A stretch of 64,000 nucleotides of DNA from Aurantiacibacter sp. MUD11 (GTDB lineage: Bacteria; Pseudomonadota; Alphaproteobacteria; Sphingomonadales; Sphingomonadaceae), in the NCBI RefSeq assembly GCF_026967575.1, contig NZ_CP114054.1:806001-870000 (forward strand), written 5' to 3'. The translations under genes were made by a program, and so were the position numbers. The notes beneath the pieces are model-generated. The model was not told where the DNA came from. It did no database searches and worked only from the letters and a program-made list of their open reading frames with translations. Of this stretch, positions 11,063-22,393 are shown one piece after another (position 1 is the first letter of the stretch; each line of letters begins with the position of its first letter).

Positions 11063-13234
11063 ATGCCCATAAACCGTGCCCGACTACTGGTGATGAACGC
11101 CGCGCTCGGCCCGCTGGACTACAAGGTTCCTGACGGGATGGAGGTCGAATACGGCTCGGTCGTCGTCGCCCCGCTGGGGCCGCGGCAGGTGACGGGAATC
11201 GTGTGGGAGGCGGATCGCCTCCCTGCCACCAGCGTGCCGGATGCCAAGCTGCGCGGATTGCTGGCCGTGCTCGACGTGCCGCCGCTGCGCGAGGAACTGC
11301 GCCGGCTGATCGAGTGGACGTCCGAATACTACGTCGCCCCGATGGCGGCAGTGGCGCGCATGGTGATCTCCAGCGGCGGCGCGCTGCGCGGTCCTGCCAC
11401 CATGACCGAATACCGGCTGACCGGCGGCACCCCCGAACGCATGACCCCGCAGCGCGCGGCAGCAATCGAGGCACTGGAAGGCGAACAGGCCACGATCCGC
11501 GAACTCTCCGGCATCGCCGGCGTGTCCGAAGGCGTGCTGCGGGGCCTCGTGAACCAGGGCGTGCTGGAGCCGGTGGAGGTCGACATCGACCGTCCCTACC
11601 CCCGCGCCCGCGCCGACTTCCACTTGCCGGACCTGTCCGACGACCAGCGCAAGGTCGCGGATCGGCTGGTGGAAGCGGTGAAGGCAGAAGAATTCGCCCC
11701 GATCCTGCTCGACGGCGTCACCGGATCGGGCAAGACGGAAACCTATTTCGAAGCCATTAGCGCGGCCATCGCCGCAGACCGGCAAGTGCTGGTGCTGCTG
11801 CCCGAAATCGCCCTGACCGAGGCCTTTCTCAGTCGCTTTGAAGCACGCTTCGGTGCCGCTCCGGTCACCTGGCACAGCTCGCTCAAGTCGACCGAGCGGC
11901 GACGGGCCTGGCGCGCCATCGCCAGCGGAGAAGCGCAGGTGGTGGTCGGCGCCCGCAGTGCACTGTTCCTGCCTTATGCCAACCTCGGCCTGATCGTCGT
12001 CGACGAAGCGCACGAGGTCAGCTTCAAGCAGGAAGACGGCGTGCGCTACAACGCCCGCGACGTCGCCGTGATGCGTGCCCGCTTCGAAAGCGTGCCGGTG
12101 GTGCTGGCCAGCGCCACGCCCGCGCTCGAAAGCCTGCACATGGCCGACAGCGGCATCTACGAGAAACTGGTGCTCCCCAGCCGTTTCGGCGGCGCCGAGC
12201 TGCCCGACATCAAGCTGGTGAACCTGACGGAGGAAAAGCCCGGCAGCGGGGCCTGGATCGCCCCGCCCCTGCGCCGTGCCATGTTCGACCGGCTGGAGAA
12301 GGGCGAGCAGTCGCTGCTGTTCCTCAATCGTCGCGGCTATGCCCCGCTGACGCTGTGCCGGCATTGCGGCTTTCGCTTCCAGTGCCCCAATTGCAGTGCC
12401 TGGCTGGTCGAGCATCGCCTCTCCGCCCGCCTCGCTTGCCACCATTGCGGCCACGAAACCGCCCCGCCGGAGAAATGCCCCGAATGCGGCGAGCCCGATT
12501 GCCTGGTCGCCTGCGGTCCGGGCGTGGAACGAATTGCCGACGAGGTGGCCGAAATGCTGCCGGAGGCGCGCGTTGCAATCGTCACCTCCGACACGCTCAA
12601 TTCGCCCGAAAAGGCCGCCGAATTCGTCGCCATGGCGGAGGCTGGTACGATCGACGTGATTGTCGGCACGCAGCTGGTCACCAAGGGCTTCCACTTCCCC
12701 GAACTGACGCTGGTGGGGGTGATCGACGCCGACCTTGGCCTTGAAGGCGGAGACTTGCGCGCAGCCGAGCGGACCTACCAGCAGGTTGCGCAGGTGGCCG
12801 GGCGCGCCGGTCGCGGCGAGAAGCCGGGCGAAGTTCTGATCCAGACGCGCCATCCCGAAGCGCCTGTCATCGCTGCGCTGGAAGCGGGCGACCGCGATGC
12901 CTTCTACGAGGCCGAGACCGAGGCGCGCCGTTATGCCGGGGCACCGCCGTTCGGTCGCTGGGCCGCCATCATCATTTCCAGCGAGGACGAGGCCGAAGCG
13001 CGCGAGGCCGCCAACCGGCTGGGCACCACCCGCCCCACGCTCGACGATGTCATGGTGCTCGGCCCCGCCCCCGCCCCGCTGGCGCTGCTGCGCGGTCGCT
13101 ATCGCTATCGCCTGCTGCTCAATGCGCGGCGCACGGCGAACCTGCAAAGCGTGATCCGCGACTGGCTGGCCAGCGTCGATCACCCACCCGGCGTGCGCTT
13201 AGGCGTGGACATTGATCCGTATAGCTTCGTCTGA
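11063..13234 (+). CDS. priA: Primosomal protein N' (replication restart helicase PriA)
   Basis: A 723-residue superfamily 2 3'-5' helicase that reloads the replisome at stalled forks. The N-terminal DNA-binding domain is followed by Walker A GVTGSGKTE near residue 220, DEAH near 315 and the helicase motif LVTKGFHFPELTLVGVIDAD near 545. Two CxxC pairs and further Cys residues (CRHCGFRFQCPNC, CHHCGHE, CPECGEPDC) make up the zinc-binding sites. It is divergent from the DUF4197 gene. The length is typical. Confidence 0.96.
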   Translation: MPINRARLLVMNAALGPLDYKVPDGMEVEYGSVVVAPLGPRQVTGIVWEADRLPATSVPDAKLRGLLAVLDVPPLREELRRLIEWTSEYYVAPMAAVARMVISSGGALRGPATMTEYRLTGGTPERMTPQRAAAIEALEGEQATIRELSGIAGVSEGVLRGLVNQGVLEPVEVDIDRPYPRARADFHLPDLSDDQRKVADRLVEAVKAEEFAPILLDGVTGSGKTETYFEAISAAIAADRQVLVLLPEIALTEAFLSRFEARFGAAPVTWHSSLKSTERRRAWRAIASGEAQVVVGARSALFLPYANLGLIVVDEAHEVSFKQEDGVRYNARDVAVMRARFESVPVVLASATPALESLHMADSGIYEKLVLPSRFGGAELPDIKLVNLTEEKPGSGAWIAPPLRRAMFDRLEKGEQSLLFLNRRGYAPLTLCRHCGFRFQCPNCSAWLVEHRLSARLACHHCGHETAPPEKCPECGEPDCLVACGPGVERIADEVAEMLPEARVAIVTSDTLNSPEKAAEFVAMAEAGTIDVIVGTQLVTKGFHFPELTLVGVIDADLGLEGGDLRAAERTYQQVAQVAGRAGRGEKPGEVLIQTRHPEAPVIAALEAGDRDAFYEAETEARRYAGAPPFGRWAAIIISSEDEAEAREAANRLGTTRPTLDDVMVLGPAPAPLALLRGRYRYRLLLNARRTANLQSVIRDWLASVDHPPGVRLGVDIDPYSFV

Positions 13235-13261
13235 CGGCTGCCAGCTAAGGGGCGGGCATCC

Positions 13262-14821
13262 ATGTCCAATCCCATCCTCGTTCCCATCCTCGGCGACCAG
13301 CTGACCCGCGACCTCGCTTCGATCCGGGGTCGGACCAAGAACGACACCGTTATCCTAATGATGGAGGTGTGGGACGAGGCGACCTACGTCAAACACCACA
13401 AGCAGAAGATCGCCTTGATCTTCTCCGCCATGCGGCACTTCGCGCAGGAATTGCGCGATGCCGGATGGCAGGTCGACTACGTCAAGCTGACTGACGAGGG
13501 GAATTCCGGCAGCTTCACCGGCGAAGTCGCCCGTGCGGTGGAGCGTCACTCACCGCGTGCCATCCACATGGTCGAGGCCGGGGAATGGCGCGTGCAACAG
13601 GCCATCGATGAATGGCCCGACAAGTTCGACTGTGAGGTCGAGATCCTCCCCGACGACCGCTTCATTGCCAGCAAGGCCGAATTCCGCGACTGGGCCGAAG
13701 GGCGCGAGGCGCTGCGGATGGAGTACTTCTACCGCGAGATGCGCCGCAAGACCGGCCTCTTGATGGAGGGCGACAAGCCGGTTGGCGGACAATGGAACCT
13801 CGATGCAGAGAACCGCAAGCCGCCCAAGGACGGTCTCTCGGCACCCGAGCGTCCGAAGTTCGAACCGGACGAGATCACTCGCGCGGTTATCGAACTGGTC
13901 GAGGACCGTTTCGGTGACCATTTCGGCAGTCTCGACCGCTTCGAATGGCCGGTTACCCGCGACCAGGCCGAGGAAGCCGCCGACACCTTCTTCGCCGACC
14001 GGTTGCCGGACTTCGGCGCTTACCAGGATGCCATGGTGCATGGGGAGGACGACCTGTTCCACTCCATGCTCTCGACCAGCATCAACCTCGGCCTGCTCGA
14101 TCCGCTGGACCTGTGTCAGCGGGCGGAGAAGGCCTACGAAGACGGCCACGCGCCACTCAACAGTGTGGAAGGCTTCATTCGCCAGATCATCGGCTGGCGC
14201 GAATATGTGCGCGGTTTCTACTGGCACCAGATGCCCGGCCTGCAATCGGCCAACAAGCTCAATGCCCAGCGCGGTCTGCCGGAGTTCTACTGGACCGGCG
14301 AAACCGACATGCGCTGCCTTGCGGATTGCATCCGCTCCACCCGCGACAATGCCCACGCGCACCATATCCAGCGGCTGATGGTGCTGGGCAATTTCGCCCT
14401 GCTGGCCGGCGTGGAGCCGCGTGCGGTGCAGGACTGGTTCCTCGTCGTTTACGCCGATGCCTATGAATGGGTGGAGCTGCCCAACGTTGCCGCCATGGTG
14501 CTCTATGCCGATGGCGGGAAGCTGGCGTCCAAGCCCTATGCGGCCAGCGGCAACTACATCAACAAGATGAGCAACTACTGCAGCGACTGCGCCTACTCGG
14601 TCTCCAGAAAGACCGGCGCAGGCGCCTGCCCCTTCAACGCGCTCTACTGGCATTTCATGCACCGCCACCGCGACCGGCTGGAGAGCAATCACCGCATCGG
14701 ACGCATCTATTCCACCTGGGATCGCATGGGCGAGGAGCGCCAGCGCGAATACCTTGAAAGCGCAGAGAATTTTCTCGTCACGCTGGAACCGGCGGGCAAC
14801 GAATGGGCGCGCAACACGTGA
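13262..14821 (+). CDS. Cryptochrome/photolyase family protein, iron-sulfur (PhrB-like) class
   Basis: A 519-residue member of the bacterial FeS-BCP photolyase family, of which Agrobacterium PhrB, a (6-4) photolyase, is a characterised example. It begins with the deoxyribodipyrimidine-photolyase-related domain (PILVPILGDQLT) and ends with a helical FAD domain. The four expected cluster ligands are visible: a Cys in DMRCLADC near residue 355 and the C-x2-C-x12-C pattern in the NYCSDCAYSV...GACPF stretch near 440-457. It probably binds FAD and a [4Fe-4S] cluster and repairs UV lesions. It follows priA by 27 bases on the same strand, with a purine-rich Shine-Dalgarno. Confidence 0.92.
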   Translation: MSNPILVPILGDQLTRDLASIRGRTKNDTVILMMEVWDEATYVKHHKQKIALIFSAMRHFAQELRDAGWQVDYVKLTDEGNSGSFTGEVARAVERHSPRAIHMVEAGEWRVQQAIDEWPDKFDCEVEILPDDRFIASKAEFRDWAEGREALRMEYFYREMRRKTGLLMEGDKPVGGQWNLDAENRKPPKDGLSAPERPKFEPDEITRAVIELVEDRFGDHFGSLDRFEWPVTRDQAEEAADTFFADRLPDFGAYQDAMVHGEDDLFHSMLSTSINLGLLDPLDLCQRAEKAYEDGHAPLNSVEGFIRQIIGWREYVRGFYWHQMPGLQSANKLNAQRGLPEFYWTGETDMRCLADCIRSTRDNAHAHHIQRLMVLGNFALLAGVEPRAVQDWFLVVYADAYEWVELPNVAAMVLYADGGKLASKPYAASGNYINKMSNYCSDCAYSVSRKTGAGACPFNALYWHFMHRHRDRLESNHRIGRIYSTWDRMGEERQREYLESAENFLVTLEPAGNEWARNT

Positions 14822-14910
14822 ATAAACATCTGCCAAGGTTCAGGTTTCATTCGAAATGACTTTGGCTAAGGTGCTGGCGGATCGAATCGCTAACTCGATG
14901 GGGACTCAAT

Positions 14911-16517
14911 ATGCGGCTGCTGCTCGCTGCTCTTACTTTCTTGCTCGTTTCAGCTCCGGCCGCCGCACGTGACTGGTGGCGCGCAGAGACCAACAATTTC
15001 TCATCATCATCTCGGAAGACGACGAAGAGGATGTTCGCCACTTCGCGGCCGAGTTGGAACGCTATGACATGGCGCTGCGCACCTTGCAGAACATGCCAAT
15101 CGGCGAGGAACAGCCGAGCGAATCGACCAAGCTGACCGTCTATCGCTTCGGCGAGCCGAGCGACGTGGGCCGACTGATCAATGCCCGCAGTGTGCTGGGA
15201 TTCTACCTCGCCTACGCTGGCGACAACGTTGCGTTCGCTCCGGCCCGCCAGCCGCGTCGCCGCTCGATGACCGTGGTCAACGTCGATCGCAGCCGAAACC
15301 GCCAGGCGGAGACTGACATCAACACCGTGCTCAACCACGAGTACGTCCACTATTTCATGCTGCAGCGCTTCGCCGCGACCTATCCGCGCTGGTATGTCGA
15401 GGGCTATGCCGAGCTGATGTCGACGCTGCGCTTCAACGAAGACGGCAGCTTCCACGTCGGTGACCCGCCGCAGGACCGTGCCTACCAGATTTTCCAGATG
15501 TCGGCGTTCGACCTCGAGGAAATGTTCGACCAGAACCATACGCTGCGCCGTTGGGATGCCCTGCAGCATTACGCCACCGGCTGGCTGTTCTCGCACTACA
15601 TGTTCTTCGATCCGCAGCGTTATGCGCAGTTGAACGAATATCTCGTCGCGCTGGGCCAGGGCGAAGACAGCCTGACCGCCGCGCGCCGCATCTTCGGCGA
15701 TCTCGATGCGCTCAACCGGGCTCTTTACGATTACAAGGACGGCGGGGACGGCTTCCCCGGCATCCAGGTGACGATCCCGAACTACGTCGAACCGCAGGTG
15801 GAGATGCGCCGCCTGACCGAAGCAGAGGAAGGCAACATCCGCGAGGAGATGGAACTGCGGATGCAGTTCCTCGACAAGGACGAAGCCAGCGCGATTGCCC
15901 GCTCCATCCTCGCCGATGCCGGTGGCACGCTGCCCAACGATGGCCACCGCCTTGGCCTGCTGGCCCGCGCCTATGCGCTGGCAGAGGACTGGCAGCAGGT
16001 AATCGCGGTTGCCGATCACATGAGCGAAGTCGCGCCCGACGAAATCACCGGTCCGCTGCTGGCCAGCCAGGCTGCTGCCGAGCTGTCGCGCGAAGATGCC
16101 AACTGGCACGACCGCGCGGTGCAATATGCCGTCGATGCGCTGTTCATCGACGAATACGACCCGCGCAGCCGCATTGCCTTCTACTACGCGTTCTACGCTG
16201 CCGGCATGGAAGCGCCCGAAAATGCCATCATCGCCCTGGAGGACGCCTTCGACACCGCCGGTTCCGACCGCGGGTATCGCCATCTGCTGGCGCGCCAGTT
16301 GCTGTTCGAGAACCGACTGAGCGACGCCAAGACGGTGCTGATGCCGATCGCTTTCAGCGGGCACAACCAGAACCCGGACGGCGACGAGGAACGCGATCCC
16401 AGCGAGCGTCCGCCGAGCCTCGATGAAATCGTCGAGCAGATCGACGCTGGCGATCGCGACGCGGCTCTGGCGCTGATGGACGAGCGCATCAACTGGGAAG
16501 ACCCGGACGACGCCTGA
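14911..16517 (+). CDS. Exported metallopeptidase-like protein with HEYVH motif (apparent frameshift near 15000)
   Basis: The mature part (frame from the GTG at 14976 to 16517) carries a zinc-metallopeptidase-type motif NHEYVHYF near residue 120 followed by PRWYVEGYAELMS, as in DUF1570/gluzincin-like peptidases, then helical TPR-like repeats. Its own start would lack any signal peptide. In another frame, beginning at the ATG at 14911 behind GATGGGGAC, a clean signal peptide is encoded (MRLLLAALTFLLVSAPAAA, then RDWWRAETNNF). The two frames join at the short repeat TCATCATCATC near 15000-15010. One missing base there would restore a continuous ~535-residue exported protein. Either the sequence has an indel error or the gene is newly broken. 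Expression from the GTG alone would give a cytoplasmic form. Confidence 0.7.
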
Positions 16518-16534
16518 GCGAGTGGCAAGAGCGG

Positions 16535-16563
16535 GGCAGGCGCTTGAGGACTAGGCGCCTGCC
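16535..16563. terminator. Hairpin between convergent genes
   Basis: GGCAGGCGC (16535-16543) pairs perfectly with GCGCCTGCC (16555-16563) around an 11-base loop. It sits just after the stop of the metallopeptidase-like gene and over the stop of the convergent TspO-like gene. There is no T tract, so intrinsic termination is uncertain. Confidence 0.35.
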
Positions 16564-17336
16564 ACCCGCCGCTTGCGCGATCCCCACACTGCCAGCACGA
16601 TAAGAGCGATGCCCACCAGCGAGGCAATGGCGATTGGCAACGAGTAGTCTTCGGTGGCCAGCCGGTCATAGGCGAGGAAAGCCAGCCCCCAGCAAGCGGT
16701 GAAGGCATAAAAGCCGTGGCCGGCAGAGCGCCACAGGTTCCAGCAGACCCAGCCGAGCGCTGCTGCCAGCAGCGCCAGCGCGGTCAGTTCGACCGTCAGC
16801 CAGCCCAGTTCGTTGGTGAAGATCCGTTCCCAGTTGATGAAGACGGCGACCGAGGTCCAGCCGGCGTAGAGGCCGATTGCGGCGGAGCACAGCCGCTCGG
16901 GCCAGTCGGCTCCGGCGGTCTCCCGCGAATAGCGCACCATCGCGATGCAGATGGCGACGACGTAGGGAGTGAAGATAAAGGCCGTGGTCCACGACCGCAG
17001 GTTGTCGGGCGAGAAGCTCTCGGCAATCGACCAGCAGCACGACAGCGCCATGGCTGCGGCCCACCACCAGCCCGTCCGGCGATGGACCGACATCGTCCGC
17101 CGCGACGGCATGGCCTGCACCAGCGCGGCCAGCAGGGTGCCGAGGAAGATCAGCCCCCAGATCGCAAAGGCCGCCTCGAACGGGACCAGCAACTGCATTT
17201 CGCCGGGACTGTTCTCGCCCACCTCTCGCCCGAAGCCGAGGACGTTGGGCAGGTAGTTCGACAACGGATAGGCGAATGCCAGTGTCAGGACCGCGGATTG
17301 GCGCGCGTAGTCGCCGATGGAAGCTCGGTTTGTCAT
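16551..17336 (-). CDS. TspO/MBR-like tryptophan-rich membrane protein
   Basis: A 261-residue integral membrane protein with about seven hydrophobic segments and many Trp residues. The segment FEAAFAIWGLIFLGTLLAA, the GWTSVAVFINWER stretch and the spacing of membrane helices resemble the larger tryptophan-rich sensory protein (TspO/MBR-related) group rather than the classic ~150-residue TspO. The start is uncertain: ATG at 17336 is used, with an alternative ATG at 17351, and neither has a strong Shine-Dalgarno. It follows ada on the same strand after about 50 bases. The ligand is unknown. Confidence 0.65.
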   Translation of the reverse strand: MTNRASIGDYARQSAVLTLAFAYPLSNYLPNVLGFGREVGENSPGEMQLLVPFEAAFAIWGLIFLGTLLAALVQAMPSRRTMSVHRRTGWWWAAAMALSCCWSIAESFSPDNLRSWTTAFIFTPYVVAICIAMVRYSRETAGADWPERLCSAAIGLYAGWTSVAVFINWERIFTNELGWLTVELTALALLAAALGWVCWNLWRSAGHGFYAFTACWGLAFLAYDRLATEDYSLPIAIASLVGIALIVLAVWGSRKRRVAGA

Positions 17337-17388
17337 TTGCCAGTCATGCATCCGGGTGTCGTGAGCGGCAATACGGGCCTCCGGGCAG

Positions 17389-18426
17389 TCAGTCGGTGGC
17401 CTTCCCCTCGCGCCGGAGCAGTTCGGCCTTGATCTCCAGCCCGTAGGCATAGCCGCCCAGCGACCCGTCCGCCGCGATCACGCGGTGGCACGGGATCAGC
17501 ACGGCGATGTTGTTCGCACCATTGGCCCCGCCGACCGCGCGGCTGGCCTTGGGCTTGCCCAGCTTCGCCGCCAATTCGCCATAGCTCAGCGTCTCGCCTG
17601 CCGGAATTTGCCGCAGGGCTTCCCACACGCGCTGCTGGAACACCGTGCCCTTCACGTCGAGCGGGATGTCCTGCCCGGTGCCGGGAGCCTCCACTGCGGC
17701 GATGACCCGGTCCAGCAAGTCGCGGAAGGCATTCCCGCCCTCCATCAGTTCCGCCTTGGGAAAGCGCACGCGCAATTCCTCGACACCTTCGTTGAAGGAA
17801 AGCGTGCACACGCCCTTCTCGCTGGCCGCGACCAGCATCTGGCCCAGCGTGGTCTCGACCAGCGCATAATTGATCGTCCGCCCCGCGCCGCCATCACGCC
17901 AGTCCGAAGGGGTCATCCCGCTACCTTTCATGTCTTCGTAGAACCGTGAGGGCGCGCCATAGCCCGCTTCGTAAATCGCATCGGTCACGCGGTCTTCCCG
18001 CGACAGTGCCTCTCCCGCCCGTTCGCGCCGCAGCGCGCGGGAATAGGCGGCGGGAGACATGCCCACCGCGCGGGTGAACACGCGTTGCAGGTGCGTGGGC
18101 GAATAGTCGGTCGCCGCGCCAAGGCTCTCCAGCGAGACAGGTCCTTCGGCATCGCGCAGGATTTCCAGCACGCGCAGCACGGCCCCTTCCTCGCGGCTCT
18201 GCTGATCGGGCGCGCAGCGCTTGCAGGCACGCAGGCCCGCAGCTTCCGCCGCGTCGGGCGTGGCGTAGAAGCGCACGTTCTCCCGCTTGGGCGCGCGCGC
18301 CGGGCAGCTTGGCCGGCAATAGATGCCGGTGGAGTGCACGCCCGTGACGAAAACGCCGTCGAAGCGGCGATCCTTCGCCAGCGCGATCTGCCAGCGGTCG
18401 TCATCGGTGAGAGGTTTGTCGGTCAT
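17389..18426 (-). CDS. ada: Bifunctional Ada: alkylation-response activator / O6-methylguanine-DNA methyltransferase
   Basis: A 345-residue Ada protein. The N-terminal zinc domain shows GIYCRPSC (Cys near 37 and 41) and CKRCAPD (near 68-71), giving the four Cys ligands; the first accepts methyl from phosphotriesters and turns Ada into an activator. An AraC-type helix-turn-helix region follows (residues ~85-175), then the suicide methyltransferase domain with the active-site PCHRV near 310. The length and domain order are those of the standard protein. It probably autoregulates, but I could not identify an Ada box with confidence. Confidence 0.95.
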   Translation of the reverse strand: MTDKPLTDDDRWQIALAKDRRFDGVFVTGVHSTGIYCRPSCPARAPKRENVRFYATPDAAEAAGLRACKRCAPDQQSREEGAVLRVLEILRDAEGPVSLESLGAATDYSPTHLQRVFTRAVGMSPAAYSRALRRERAGEALSREDRVTDAIYEAGYGAPSRFYEDMKGSGMTPSDWRDGGAGRTINYALVETTLGQMLVAASEKGVCTLSFNEGVEELRVRFPKAELMEGGNAFRDLLDRVIAAVEAPGTGQDIPLDVKGTVFQQRVWEALRQIPAGETLSYGELAAKLGKPKASRAVGGANGANNIAVLIPCHRVIAADGSLGGYAYGLEIKAELLRREGKATD

Positions 18427-18506
18427 GGCCTGTATATACCGCCTCGCCTGAACCTGTGCTTCCCGAAGCTTGCGGTCAATGTCGGGTGCTATAGAGAGGC
18501 GCGCAT

Positions 18507-20084
18507 ATGCACCGCTTGCTCGCCATCATAGCCCTACTGGTCGCCGCCTTCGCCGTGGCGCCGCGTCCGGCCCACGCCGATGCCGCCGATATCGAAGCCG
18601 CCGCGCGCGGCGTGGTGCGCGTGATCATCATCGGCCGCGACGGGGAGGAAATCTTCCCCATCTCGCACGGCACCGGCTTTGCCGTGGGCGGCGAGCGCAT
18701 CATCACCAATGCCCATGTCGTGGCGGAGGCGATAGAGGACGAGCGGCTCGCAATAGGCGTGGTGCCGGCGGAAGGTGCGGAAGCGGTCTATGCCCGGCTG
18801 GTCTCGGTCAGCCCGCGCAACGACCTGGCGTTGCTGGAGTTGACCGAACCGCTCGGCCTGCCGCCGCTGACCATTGCCGGCAATCCGGCGCAAAGCGGAT
18901 CGGTGACGGCAGTGGGCTATCCGTTGAACGTCGACCGGGCGCAGGGCCTTGGACAGTCTGATATCTTCCGGGCGCAGCCGCCGGTGACGGCCACGGGCTT
19001 CCTGTCCGGCCGCCGCCCCAGCCGCGAATTCGACACCATCCTCCACACTGCCCCCATCGCCCGTGGCAATTCGGGCGGACCGCTGCTCGACGATTGCGGG
19101 CGGGTGCTGGGCGTCAATTCCTTCGGCACGGAGAGCGCCGGCTCGGATGCGGAGTTCTTCTTCGCCATCAGCAACCGCGAGCTGCTGCCCTTTCTGCGTG
19201 CCAATGACGTGACGCCGCGCCTAAACGCGCTGCCCTGCCGCAGCATGGCCGACCTCGAGGCGCAGGAAGCCGCGCGCATGGAAGCGGAGACCCAAGCGGA
19301 GAAAGAGCGTTCCAAACGCGAGGCCGAAGCGCTGGAACAGCGCACCGCCGAAACCCGTCGCGTGATTACCTATGAAGTGCTGGAAGCGCGCACCAACGGG
19401 ATGGCCTTTTCGCTGCTGCTGCTGATCGTCGCGCTCGGCGCGGGCGGCGTAGCGACATTCGGCCATCTGCAGAACGACATGCGCACGCGCTCCATCGCCG
19501 GGGCCATCGCCGCGCTCAGCATGGTCGGCGCGCTGGTATCGTGGATTACCCGCCCGCCCTTCGCCGAAATCGACGAGCGCGTGGAAGAGGTATTGCGCGA
19601 AGGGATCGAGACCGATGGCCCCAGCGGCACCATCGACACGCCCGCCCCCAGCCCCACGGCGCAGACCAATTACATGTGCGTCCTCGATACGGAACGCAGC
19701 CGCGTCACCGGCGCGCCGGAAACCGACCTCGCGATTGCCTGGTCGGCAGATGGTTGCGTGAATGAGCGCACCCAGTATGGCCTCAACGGCGGTAACTGGA
19801 CGCGGGTCTTCGTGCCCGCCAACGAAGCGGCCGTGTCGATCAACCGCTTCAATCCGGGCGAAGGCGAACTGGTGATGGAGCGCTACCTGCTCGACCTCAA
19901 TGCCATGCGCGATGCCCGCACCGCCCGCGGTAGTTACCAGGCGCCCGGTTGCGGCGCGGGCGAGGACGCGGCGCGCGCACTCAGCGCAAACCAGAACACC
20001 ATCATCTCCGCCCTGCCCCAGCGCCCGAACGAACGGCTGGTCTATCGCTGTTTGGCGACAACCCTGCCCGAACCGGGCGAGTAA
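18507..20084 (+). CDS. Trypsin-like serine protease with signal peptide, coiled coil, two membrane segments and C-terminal domain
   Basis: A 525-residue protein. Residues 1-25 form a signal peptide ending in AHA. An S1C/trypsin-like domain has the triad His70 (TNAHV), Asp106 (RNDLALL) and Ser189 (GNSGGP). A highly charged Glu/Lys/Arg-rich coiled-coil stretch spans about 250-290. Two hydrophobic segments follow (AFSLLLLIVALGAGGVATF and SIAGAIAALSMVGALVSW), then a linker rich in Pro/Thr and a Cys-containing C-terminal domain. With a cleaved signal peptide, both globular ends would be periplasmic, joined by a membrane hairpin. No PDZ domain is seen, unlike DegP/DegS. The substrate is unknown. 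Confidence 0.8.
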   Translation: MHRLLAIIALLVAAFAVAPRPAHADAADIEAAARGVVRVIIIGRDGEEIFPISHGTGFAVGGERIITNAHVVAEAIEDERLAIGVVPAEGAEAVYARLVSVSPRNDLALLELTEPLGLPPLTIAGNPAQSGSVTAVGYPLNVDRAQGLGQSDIFRAQPPVTATGFLSGRRPSREFDTILHTAPIARGNSGGPLLDDCGRVLGVNSFGTESAGSDAEFFFAISNRELLPFLRANDVTPRLNALPCRSMADLEAQEAARMEAETQAEKERSKREAEALEQRTAETRRVITYEVLEARTNGMAFSLLLLIVALGAGGVATFGHLQNDMRTRSIAGAIAALSMVGALVSWITRPPFAEIDERVEEVLREGIETDGPSGTIDTPAPSPTAQTNYMCVLDTERSRVTGAPETDLAIAWSADGCVNERTQYGLNGGNWTRVFVPANEAAVSINRFNPGEGELVMERYLLDLNAMRDARTARGSYQAPGCGAGEDAARALSANQNTIISALPQRPNERLVYRCLATTLPEPGE

Positions 20085-20247
20085 ATTCCGCCACTTTGGG
20101 CTCAGCCGGCAGAACCGGGCCGGACTCGGGTTGCACTAATCCAACCTCGGTGCTAGTCGCGCGCCAGCCTTACGGGGGTGCGTTTTCGCATGCCTTATCA
20201 AGGCAGTCACATTTTTCCGTTTTTCGGACCCAAGAGGACCTTCTCGC

Positions 20248-20805
20248 GTGGAGCTTTCCGCCGGTATTCAGGCCAGCCTGGCAGGGCGTTATGCCTCGGC
20301 CCTATTCGATCTCGCCAGTGAAGCTGGCACCGTCACCGCTGTCGAGAGCGATCTCGAGAAGCTGGACGCTGCGCTTCGCGAATCGGAAGAGCTGGCAGCC
20401 CTTATCAACAACCCGCAGATCAGCCGCGGCCAGTTGGCCGGCGTGATGAGCGGTGTGGGCAAGCATCTCGGCCTGTCCGAACTCACCCGCAACTTCCTCG
20501 GCGTGCTGGCGGAAAACCGCCGCGTGTCGAAGCTGCCGGGCATGATCCGCGCTTTCGCCACCATCGCCGCTGCCCAGCGCGGCGAAGTGCAGGCCGAAGT
20601 CGCCAGCGCGCACGCGCTCACCGATGCCCAGCTGGCAGAGCTGGAAACCAAGCTGCGCGCCCGCGAAGGCCGCACGGTGAAACTGAAATCCCGCGTCGAC
20701 CCCGACCTGCTCGGCGGACTCGTCGTCACCATCGGATCGAAGCGCATCGACAGCTCGATCCGCACCCGTCTCAACTCCCTCGCCCAGGCCATGAAGAGCG
20801 CCTGA
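20248..20805 (+). CDS. atpH: ATP synthase F1 subunit delta
   Basis: A 185-residue delta subunit (OSCP-like), which links the F1 catalytic head to the stator. The N-terminal helical domain ([15 protein letters not shown]) and the C-terminal [28 protein letters not shown] signature are clear. The GTG start follows a weak AAGAGGACC Shine-Dalgarno. It is the first gene of the atpHAGDC operon. The roughly 160-base upstream gap presumably carries the promoter, but I cannot place one reliably. Confidence 0.96.
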   Translation: MELSAGIQASLAGRYASALFDLASEAGTVTAVESDLEKLDAALRESEELAALINNPQISRGQLAGVMSGVGKHLGLSELTRNFLGVLAENRRVSKLPGMIRAFATIAAAQRGEVQAEVASAHALTDAQLAELETKLRAREGRTVKLKSRVDPDLLGGLVVTIGSKRIDSSIRTRLNSLAQAMKSA

Positions 20806-20828
20806 GTAGCCCAACGCAAGAAGGCTGA

Positions 20829-22364
<1,536 letters not shown>

Positions 22365-22393
22365 TCCGGGACCGAGCCTAACAGGGAGCCGAC

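Noticed and set aside
11084..13183. Roughly 700-codon open frame opposite priA
   Set aside because: Shadow of priA; composition is that of an antisense frame in GC-rich DNA.
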